From contig JADHZB010001088.1 in the NCBI GenBank assembly GCA_015657535.1, positions 1 through 64,000 of the forward strand: a stretch of DNA of 64,000 bases, in the 5' to 3' direction. Below, piece by piece: positions 40,621 through 51,270 of this stretch. A program made the translations under genes and the position numbers. The notes under the pieces were generated by a model. It saw only the letters and a list, made by a program, of their open reading frames with translations. It had not been told where the DNA came from and did not search any database. Every line of letters begins with the position of its first letter. Within the stretch, counting starts at the first letter, position 1. This DNA is from Nephromyces sp. MM_2019. Taxonomy: Eukaryota; Apicomplexa; Aconoidasida; Nephromycida.

Positions 40621-43524
40621 TTGTGTGTGTGTGTGTATGTGTGTGTTTAGTTAGGATTACAAGTGTTATATAGTATTTTGTTAAGAATAATCATAGTGTG
40701 TGTTTGTATGTGTTTGATAAGAGTAAACAAAGAGTGTATGTGTATGTGCTTGGTAATATTGAAGGACATGTATGTGACTTGAATGATAGGTAAATTAAAG
40801 ATGTGTAGAGAGAGGATAGAGTAAATAATATAATAATAGGTAATAATTTATGGGTGCTAATAATATAATATGTGTGTAATTAAAGTTTGTAATATTACTA
40901 CTTACAACTAGGGTATAGAGTGGCGATTCTTCAAAGGGTTGTTGTGTGTCTGTAGATGTATCTAATAAGAAGGATGTGTGTTTCATATAAATAAAACCTA
41001 GCCCAAACTTAAGGGCAAAATCATTGGGAATAAGTGTGTATATTTCTTTAAAATATGATTTAGAATAGGTTAAGTTAATTTCATCTGTTTGTACATCACG
41101 TTTGTTTATATAATTAACATCATTATATTTATTAAATATAGTTTTCCCCTTGTTTGTGTTTGTCGTTGTATTTGTCCCTCTTAAACCAATTGAGTGGTGT
41201 TGGAAGGGTGATAGATAGGCAATTAAGTAGATAGAGATGTGTGTAGGGTTATTTAGTGTGTTTGTAGGAATTTCATCAGATGAGTGTGTGTTAAATGTAT
41301 CCTTAATTACATTAAAATGTGTCTTATCTAGTAAATCAGATTGAACAAATAGTTCAATGAGCCAGAGTAAATCTGTAGCTAAATATAAGATGTGTGTAAT
41401 TTGGTGGGCATCACAATGGGCTAAACAAATAGCTAAAACTTCAATCATTTGGCTGCTTGTGTGTAATATATCATTGGGCCTCTTAGACTGTTCAATATCT
41501 TTATAAATTTGTTTTAAGATCATCAATACACTTGAAACCTAATCAATTAGATCAATATATATACAAACAGACACAATGTAGAGTGAATAGTGAAATATGA
41601 TCTATATAATTTAATACACACACACATACGCCATATAGAGTGAGTGAAAATATGTGATTTGTATCATTCAATACAAACATACACACACACTTAAACCGTA
41701 ATGGATAAAGAGGTGTGCAATAATTGTATATATATAGAGGGTAAAGTGCACACATACACACACACATAAACAAGATGTGTAGGTCAATTACTCACGATTT
41801 GTGTGCAAAGTTTGGGGGAGATAAGATAATTCAATTCTTCAAGTAAATAAGTAATAAATTGAGTTTCTTTACGTATAAAGGCTTGGCTAATAATAATTCT
41901 ATACACAGTTTGAATATCTAATCCTAAGATGTGTGTAAATTCAATCATATAATTCCACAAATAGTGAGTATTTGATTTATTAGATGTGTGTGTGTGTGCA
42001 ATATCAGATGTATTTGAAATTTCTATATTTAGTTGTTTGTAATTTGTAGGATCATTTGTGTGTGTCATTTGTTGTGGAAATTGAATTTGATGAGATAATT
42101 CAGGTAGATAAGGTTTCATGTGTGTAAGGAGTGTGTGTTCACGTTCATTAAATACACCAAATAATAATGGTTCATTGAGTGTAGATACACACTCTAATTT
42201 TAGTAGGGATGGGTTAAGAAATATATTGAATTTTTCTATTGAATATAATAAGCGTTCAAATATATCTAATATATCATGATTAAGCCAATCGGTGAAACTT
42301 GGGTGTATGTAGAGAGGTGGTAGAAATGGATTACGACGTGGTTCAGAGTTAAATGTGTGTGTGTATGTGTGTGATTTATGTGTTTGTGAGTTTTCTGTTT
42401 TTAAGTTAGATTTATCTAAATTATGTGTGTCTATGTCATTTGTGTTTAATTCATGTGTATGTGTGTGTAAATCATGTATGAGTAAATTATGTGTGTGTAA
42501 TTTATTGGTGTGTAAATTTGGTGCTAATAAAAGAAAGGAATGCAATATATAGTAACCCATATATGCTAATATAAGGGATGATGCTTGTATGTACTCTATC
42601 TCAAACTCATGAGAGTGTGTGTGTATATCATTATGTATATGTTTTTCATCAAGTGCTTCCCAACACACACATATAAATCTTTGTGTAATATATGCCCTGA
42701 AAAAATATATGTGCGTAAAAGCGTGTGTGTGTGTGTTAACAACGTTGATATACTAGATTAGATTAATCTAATAATATATATGGGTATATATACGAATATA
42801 TGTGTACATATGTGTGTATGTATAATGTATCAAATACATGCATGTGTAAAGTATATATCAAACACATTTGTGTGTAACATGAAAATTAATGTGTGTTTAC
42901 TCAATATGTCTCTGTGTGTATACATATTATCGAATATATATTTGTATAGATAAAATACATCGCACATGATAAAAATATTTTTATACTATATATTATACAC
43001 ATATCTATGCGTGTAGAATACATCTAACACAATTGTGTATATAAAAAGTATATGTGTGTGTAATGTATGAATTTAAGAAATATAATAATAATCACCGAGT
43101 TTCAATAGATTCAATGCTATCTAAGATAGCTTGTATATCTTTTGTTAGCAAATTTTTCCATTTTTGAGAGGTGTGTGTATTGTTTTTTTCAATGTGTGTG
43201 TGTGACTTATTTTGAGTTATTTGATTTAATACCAACTCTATAATATTTTCATCACTCGACATATATCGTAGGCGTAAACAACATGCATCAATTTCATCCA
43301 AATAAATATCTTTAATTCCACTTAGATGATTTAATAGGCTAAGAAATATAATCAGTATTATGTAGTGTGTGTGTGTGTATGTGTGTGTCTGTGTTGTATG
43401 AGTGTAAGTTATTTAAGATAATATACACATCTTACACTCATAAATCTATATATAAGCAGGGATTCAATGCACATATAATATATATATATATGTAAATGTG
43501 TGTATATAATCTCATCTATTCTAC

Positions 43525-43560
<36 letters not shown>

Positions 43561-46500
43561 TAAAGCATCATAATAAGAGTCAATTCCATAGTGTGTGAGT
43601 GAAATAATATGATGAATTAGCCTTCTGGGGGCATCCTTATCATAACATATTTGAGCAGCATTTTCAATGTTATATTTATCGAGGATTCGTTCAATATCCA
43701 ATAGTGTAATACGATTAGCCAGTTCAATATTCTAATTAAAATGTGTGCGTGTGTGTAATATATAAATATATGTATATAGATATAATGTGTGTGTATTTTT
43801 ATAAGTGGAGAATTTACTACTCTAATTAAAGTGTGTGTCTATGTGTATGTGGATATATATATATATATATATATCTCATTTATTGATATTTGTATACGAA
43901 GGTGTTTGTATATACATATTTTTACAGGTCAAATGTGTGTGCTTACATTTTCTAGTTTGAGGAATTGACGGTTACTCAATAAATTCTCTAACTCTAAGCT
44001 CATATTCTTACTGAATTATAAATAAAAATGTGTAATATGTGTAATTATAAAGAATGTGTACACATATTTGTTATGATAAATTATTGAGTGTACATACACA
44101 CATGTATAAATGCCATCAAAACATATACATGTGTGTGTATATGATTGTAAGCTGTTTCTAATTGTAAATAATATGCTTATATATATCAATGTGTGTGTGC
44201 ATATATACAAATATGCTATAATATATTATGGCTTGTGTATGATTTAAGTGTTTGTATATAATTGTGTGTAAGTATATAAAAATTACGTTGTAATATGAAG
44301 TTTAAGTAGCTGTAATAATGATTCAGAGCGTTGTTTAGGTGTTTGCATACACTCAATGATGGCTACAGCACTGTATATAATAAAATATGTGTGTATGATG
44401 TAGTATAGTTACATACCTCATTAGTTAACAAGGATGTGTGTGTAATATATAAAATAAATGGTAGTGTATGTGAAAAATAAAATTTTAAATGAATAAAATA
44501 AATAATTGTAATTATATTTATAATATACACACACAAATAATTTATAATTTAACACATACTCACACATACATTAAAATAAATTAACATCTTATATCAATAA
44601 AGGTATACACATATATGAGGTCACACATCAAAATATGAATCACACTCATAAATGCACACACATACACATAGATACATCCATACACATTCCACTACACCCA
44701 TCTACCCCCCCTACACACACACACACACGATCTTACACACACACACGATCTTACACACAGACACGATCTTACAAACACACAGACACGATCTTACAAACAC
44801 ACACACACACACACATACCGTGCCTCTCTATATTTAGAATCTTGATAGTTATGTTGATGTCGCTCATAATTAATTAAATTTTCTAAATTATTTGATAATA
44901 CATCATCCACATTTAAATGATAATAATTACAAAATGGTGTTAAATGATATTCAATTTCATCTTTAATTAATGTGTGTGTATTTACACGATTTATTAGTTT
45001 GTGTGCAACATCCATCCAAGTCATTTTATACTCCAAAAAATCATGCAAATTGACTGTTAATTGATGTTTTGTGTGTATATTATAACACTCAACTAATAAA
45101 TTATATATCTTCCATAAATGTTCTGTTTAAAAGTAGGGATTAAAAATTTTGTGTGTGTATGTATAGGGTTATGTGTGTGTATGTGTAGGGGTGTGTTTGT
45201 GTATTGTTAGTAGACGTGTATAATTATAAGTATGTGTATGTGTGTGTGTATATATATCGAAAAAAAATGTAAATAATAGGTAGATAATCAAGGGTATAAT
45301 AATAATCATTATCAACATATATTTATACATATGTGTGTCTATATAAATAAATATATACAGCAAAAAAAATAAATATATACAGTAATGTGAATATAAATGA
45401 GTAGATATGTGTGTATATAAATAAATAAATGTGTATGTGTATAAGTAAATATATGTATATATATACACATGTGTGTGTGTAAAATACATACCAGATGAAC
45501 TCATCTTAATAAATGGGTCAAGAAATGAATTTTTATTAGTGATTAATAATTGGCCTCTATTAAGTTTTTCATAGGATATCCAAAACAGTTCATGATTTAT
45601 ATATTCATCAGGTGAAACAATAAGAGAGTGATCATTGGGCAGTGTGTATTCCCACAGTGGTGTATATATTTCTTTGCCTTGTTTTTCAACGTGTATGTCA
45701 TTCAGTTTTGATAAATTTTCATCATGATTAGGTGTGTGTATATTGGCCTAGGCAATGATATACAAAATATTATATAGAATTGGTTTTATTTTTAAATGTG
45801 TATATGCAAATTTATTAAATATTAATTAATTGATAGATTATATACACCTTTACACATATATATATATATAAAGTGAGTATGTACACATATATATATAAAA
45901 ATAAAACTACATAAAAAAAAACAAGCACATAACTGCTCATATAATCATATAGATATCCACGATATATTTATATCTACAGAATCATTTAAACGATTTATAC
46001 CTCTATACATATCACACACCTATTTATATATATATTTACACACACACACAACACACATTTATGTATAGATATATATATACTAACAGGATTATGTAATATA
46101 CAACTTAGCAAATGTAGAGAGGTGTGTGGTGTTTTAGTTTGATATTCCAAAGCAATTGCACGATCACATAACCATTGTGCAAATGGCTCTCTGTATATAT
46201 CAAAAGTTATATATATATTCACATACATAATTAATAGTATGTGTGTAATATTATTTTTGAAATATAAACGCATTAAAACTAAGGCAAAAACAGGTGTATG
46301 TGTGTGTGTTGTATTACCGATCAGTTAGAAGTGGAATTACATAAGATTTAAGCCAATATGGTAAATAGTGTTGTTCATGGAAGTCTAATTCAATAGGTAA
46401 GGCTGATATAATACTCATAACCTAAACAATGAATTATATTAAAGAATATATATTTATTATATACACATAAATAACAAAACAAGGTGATTTTAATAATGTA

Positions 46501-46810
46501 CATATATATATTAACTACAAAGATATGTTAATAATAGTCCTATATATATCAAACAACAAAGATATATTAATAATACATATTGACACAAATAAATGCACAC
46601 ACGTACATAAATACGCACACACATATAAATACGCACACACATATAAATACGCACACACATATAAATACGCACACACACATAAATGCACACACACACATAA
46701 ATACATACACACATATAAATACGCACACACACATAAATACATACACACATATAAATGCACACACACACATAAATGCACACACACACATAAATACATACAC
46801 ACATATAAAT

Positions 46811-46864
<54 letters not shown>

Positions 46865-49800
46865 ACACACAGAAACATACACACACAGAAACATACAAAA
46901 GCAAACACACATACATACGCACATGTGTATATAAAGATTTTTTTAAAAAATATTATATAAAAATTTACTTCATTAGTTCTTTGTTTAGGACTATCTCCAA
47001 AATTGAATGCATGTCGATTGAAAATTATAGTCATTTCATATAATTTATTTTCTTGTGATTTTTCTACACACAGCTGTGATGTTTTAGTCATTAAGAAATT
47101 GAGCCATAAAGAGTGACTCCATGTGTGTGTAACATCAAAGTAGTTATCTTTAGAATAGCTTAAAATTTGTATAAATGTATCTAATTTTGATAGGGCTTGC
47201 TACACACACGAAAAATATTATATATATGATTTTTGGGATGTGAATATATATATATATATATATATATGAATATACACAATTTATATCTTATACATAAGAA
47301 TAACTTAATTTGAATGATTTCATATTTTATACAAATGTGTGTCTAAATAAGCCTATATATATATATATATATATAATTAGAGAGTGTGAAAATAAAAATA
47401 ATATACACACACATACTAACCTGTAATGTCTGTATAGGTTGATCAATTTCAACAAGTGTTGAGTGTTCATATTTCTTAAGAAATGAAATCATAGATAAAT
47501 AAAATTTTACTAATATTTCTGAATTATCAAAATTTAATAAAATTGATTGATTTGAAATATGTTGTAAAGTTGAAAAAAGTGTATGTACAGATGATTCTAC
47601 ATTTTCTACATCTTTCACCCAATTTTCACACACATCAATAAATTGTTGAATTTGTTCAATATTTCTTAAGGGTTGATTTCGAGATTGAGTTACACATTCT
47701 TGGAGCTAAGAAAACATATAAATATATATATATATATATGTCTGTGTGTAAAGTTTATCAGTTTTTACGACGAAATGTTGTTGTGTGTGTGTGTGTTGTT
47801 TTTGTATGTATGTATGTATGGTGCTAAATCCATAATAATATATACCTATATGCTTATATTTATACTTGGTAAAAATATATACAGATATATGCACATAACA
47901 AAATATAGTATAAATTTATATATATATATATATAAAATACATATACAAACATTTACACAATGCATATAAACATACGTATATAATACATATCTACACATAT
48001 GTATACTTACTTTTTCTTGTGAATTTAAAGTGTGTGACGATTCAGGTAAATGCGTTAAGACATTATATGGGTCTAAATTAATTTCTAAGCTAAAGATTGA
48101 TGAAGTGTGTGCATTGTTTTGACCCAAATTAAATAGTATAGATGTTTGAATCGAATTGTTTAAGTGTGTGAATACACAATATTTGCCTGTATATAAACCA
48201 CCTGTCCAATCCCTACATGTACACCCTACAATTTGTTTAGATGTGTATTTCTCTAAGTCATGTGTGTGTGTGTGCGTGTACGGTGTACATATATTATAAT
48301 CTTTAGTTGTTACAGAAATAAGGTTATATTGTTGTTGACCAAATAAACAAGCGATTAACATGCTCTCAGGAGTTTGATTATGAGATGTATGCAGAACATT
48401 TTTAGGGATAATTAAAAATCGACCGCCTATATATATATATATATGTTCATATATAATAAGGGTATACAAATTATTTACTAATTTTGGTGTAAAAATACAC
48501 AGAAAAACATAGATAAAAGTACACATACACACACAAATAGATAGACATACATACATATATTTGCTGTACATACACATAAACATACACTTACACACACAAT
48601 AGTTTGAGTAACTTACCTATAATATTGAGTTTGAGTTGTCGTGTAAATATAGGGGTAAATGTATGCCTTTGAATAACCAATAGGGTACACAACCCTATTT
48701 ATGTTAATGTGTGTGTAAGTAATTAATATATTTATATATGTGTAAAAAAGTAAATCATAAGTATATGTAAAATTGTGTGTACGTCATAAATATAAAGAGT
48801 ATATAAATTGAAAAATAGAATTTACCTTTAGAGTAGGTTAATATAAATAGATGTGGGTTAGGGGGCTTGAAATTGTGTGTAAAATTTCCCTGATATTTAT
48901 GATTGAGGGTGTTGATATGTGATGTATGTGTAAGTTTATTGGATGTGTGCGTATTATCATTTGGTGTGTGTGTAACATCAGTGTGTGTAATTTCAGGTGA
49001 AACTAAAAATTCATCTGTCCATTTATAAGGGGATGTGGGCCATAAATTAATCAAACACATATCAATTAAATTGTGTGTGCTTGGCCCCTCATAAAATGTG
49101 TGTGGTATGTGTGTAGAATGAAGTTCACCAAATGAACTTGCACTTAATTCAATCCAGATATAGTGTGTATTATTTGCAACAACAACTTCACACATCCATT
49201 CTAAGGGTGAAGTTACAATTGTAGGTAAAAGAGTTATGTGTGTAGGCCTTAGAATCGTAAAGAAATGATAAATATTTGTACCCTGTATAAACCAATAAGT
49301 TAAATTATACATATAATCGTATATCTATATATGTGTGTGTAGTGCATGTGTGTGTGTGTATGTGTGTTTGTATGTCTATATATTGTATGTATATGTGTTT
49401 GTATGTGTATGTGTATAAATAATTGTGTGTGTGTGTTTTTGTTGTGGATAAAACAAGATTATTTATGTATGTGTGTGCGTATAGATGAATATATATAGAA
49501 TAGTATTATATATGTGTACATATTTATAAAGATAAATAAAATGTTCTTAACATCAAGATATGCGTGTATTGCTTAGAAATTTTTAAAAAGTGTGTGTGAA
49601 TTTATTTTTAATCAATGTGAGTGTATGAACTTATTATCGGGGTATAAGCATACCATCATACACTCATCATTTTCTAAGATGGCCATCGTACCATCCTTTA
49701 ACAGGCCTAGTAATACTAATTTTTTACCATTTGAAGTTGTTTGAAAACTTAACAAATTTGTTAGTGTGCAATCCTTTGATTCAAAATTGGCCTTAACGCA

Positions 49801-51270
49801 TTAAAAATGTAGATGTGTATATTTATGTATATTTGTGTGTGTGTGGGTTTGTATGGGTTGAGTGGTGGCTAAGCGCATATATAAGTGGTTGTGTATGTGT
49901 GTGTACGATGTGGGAGAGTAAATCATTTGTGAGATTGTGTGTATATATAAGGACGATGTAGAGGGAATGTGTAGATACTTTAGTGAGGTATTTTAGCAGA
50001 GTAATATTGTGTGATTTTGGGATTTAATCATGTGTAAGTTTAGGGGGAAGAAAAATATTAAATGTTGTGTGTGTAATATTATTGTTTTTTCGAGGTGGAA
50101 ATTATATGCAAAGAATGTGTGTGTAAGAAATTTTTGTGGAGTAAATATACTTTAGATAAGTAATGTGTAAATACAGCTTAGAAATAAATTAAGTTGTGAT
50201 CAATATTCAATTTTTAGGTTATGTAGTAGATGGCTATTATAAATAATTGTGAGGATAAATTAATGTGTGTGATTATAGTAGAGTTTAATGTGTAGGGTTA
50301 AGTTGTGTGTGTGTTTATAAATTTATAAAAAATTTAATTTTCTTACAGGGAGTAGGGACATCCCAAATAAATATTGGAATGGGCTATCATTGTCAGGTGT
50401 TCTTTCCAAGGCTAATAAATGACCTGAGATAAGTTATGTGTGAGTGTGAAATGTATGTAATGTGTGTACTGAATAGTAGTTTTTTATTGTATATGTGGAA
50501 CGGAAGTGCTTAATAGTTGGATATAATTTTTTTAAATCGATGTGTTGTGTGTAATGTGTGCATAATATATGCGTAAAATACATATAATCAACACCCTCTT
50601 CACAATGTGTATATATAATTGTACGGTGCAAAGTGTCTATACCCTTTCATATGTTTTATAATATATATATATAAATAATTATTTACTGTGTAGTGATAAT
50701 TTTGTGAAATAAAACAATTTATATTAGGTATGTGTGTAGGTTCTTTTTTGTTTAAGCACTTATATAAGCAAAAATTACCTGCTGTTGTACCTATAAATAG
50801 TAACCGACCCAATGGGCACCAACACACCGCTGAAAACTCAGCATTACTCAGAAAATTTTCCAACACATTATCTGGTAATAACCAATCAATAGGTTCATAT
50901 GTGTGTGTAACAGGATTGTTTTCTTTTAGCCTTAAGAGTGTAATATGTTGGTGGCTTATACACGCAATTTCATTGTTTGTAGGATGAGCACAGATCTGAG
51001 GTAAAAGTACGAAGAATATATGGAAAATTTTAATATAGTTCATGAGTTATCTCCATATTGTTATTTTAATATATTGAAAGGAATATATATATATATGTAT
51101 GTGCATGTATATATGTGTGTGTATATATACAATTGTGTCTATATAGATAGGTGTGTGTGTAAATATATATGTATATATATACAAAGTTTGTAATCGTGAG
51201 TAAGATTTTCGTTTACCTGTTTTATATTTGAGCTGTAAGTGTGTGTTAATGAAGCTCGAATTGTCTCCAT
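33122..51270 (-). CDS. ROD/KNTC1 homologue (RZZ kinetochore complex), giant 33-exon gene
   Basis: Exons, 5' to 3': 51270-51217, 50995-50779, 50423-50347, 49791-49654, 49282-48826, 48694-48617, 48426-48011, 47705-47421, 47199-46969, 46421-46318, 46190-46085, 45747-45492, 45122-44819, 44370-44287, 44010-43947, 43731-43559, 43338-43096, 42696-41796, 41538-40906, 40293-40168, 40008-39827, 39644-39537, 39316-39092, 38783-38547, 38117-38039, 37607-37297, 36930-36051, 35852-35637, 35216-34756, 34634-34004, 33934-33762, 33541-33464, 33287-33122; all GT-AG and in phase, 2,897 aa. The first ~580 residues look like a beta-propeller (ICAHPTNNEIACISH.., VCWCPLGRLLFIGTT). The rest is an alpha-solenoid. By eye it follows metazoan KNTC1 in order: YLPYWLKSYVIPLL then FAQWLCDRAIALE; ILDKYNIENAA..YDALRLL; ISPYDYERLHF; PEDVRTHLFNTWLKKP; SGLARSLLRQYKI; SVPVWIFLNP near the end. 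ROD anchors dynein/Spindly and checkpoint proteins at kinetochores. Start: the ATG at 51270 is preceded by in-frame stops, and its exon joins exon 2 in phase. It is longer than animal ROD, mainly from Thr/His-rich insertions. NBAS, a paralogue with similar fold, is the main alternative. Confidence 0.85.
35975..36048. repeat. CA microsatellite at a splice donor
   Basis: CA run in the intron after the exon ending at 36051. On the transcribed strand the donor is GTATGTGTGTATGTGTG, so the splice site lies inside the repeat. Confidence 0.75.
36961..37130. repeat. TG/TATG compound microsatellite in an intron
   Basis: Runs of TGTG and TATG directly upstream (on the minus strand) of the exon starting at 36930 in the ROD-like gene. 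The transcript reads (CA/CATA)n here. Confidence 0.75.
40360..40650. repeat. Long (TG)n microsatellite with assembly gap
   Basis: About 240 sequenced bases of nearly pure TG flank 50 unknown bases (40492-40541). It lies in the intron between exons 41538-40906 and 40293-40168 of the ROD-like gene. Both flanking exons are phase 0, so no coding sequence need be missing, but the true tract length is unknown. Confidence 0.95.
42354..42515 (-). repeat. In-frame pentad repeat rich in Leu-x-Thr-x-Asn/His
   Basis: Within the largest exon of the ROD-like gene, about ten consecutive five-residue units such as LHTNK, LHTHN, LNTND, IDTHN, LDKSN and LKTEN, with 7-residue variants. The DNA is a degenerate 15-bp array built on TGTGTG/TTATGTG words. 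It looks like coding expansion of microsatellite DNA. Confidence 0.7.
43518..43558. repeat. (CA)n tract forming a splice donor
   Basis: On the minus strand the exon ending at 43559 is followed at once by (GT)n of about 30 bases. Any of many GT dinucleotides could serve as donor; only some keep frame. Confidence 0.8.
44715..44815. repeat. CGATCTTACACACACA minisatellite
   Basis: Four tandem copies of an ~18-20 bp unit combining CACACA with CGATCTTA (anchors near 44727, 44744, 44763, 44786), in the ROD-like gene's intron directly after the exon ending at 44819. Confidence 0.8.
46595..46870. repeat. CACACACATAAATACG minisatellite running into (CA)n
   Basis: Roughly a dozen copies of an 18-22 bp unit (ATAAATACGCACACACAT and relatives) merging into a pure (CA)n run at 46813-46858, in the intron between exons 47199-46969 and 46421-46318 of the ROD-like gene. 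Confidence 0.85.

Noticed and set aside
40314..40673. Open frames of about 100 residues reading (Cys-Val)n across the TG tract, and similar ones at 46511-46924
   Set aside because: They are translations of microsatellite, partly through unknown bases, with no start context or family; they lie inside introns of the ROD-like gene.
50600..51043. MNYIKIFHIFFVLLPQICA as a signal peptide of a separate secreted protein
   Set aside because: The hydrophobic part is intron read-through just before a CAG acceptor; the exon proper begins at ICAHPTNN and continues the beta-propeller.
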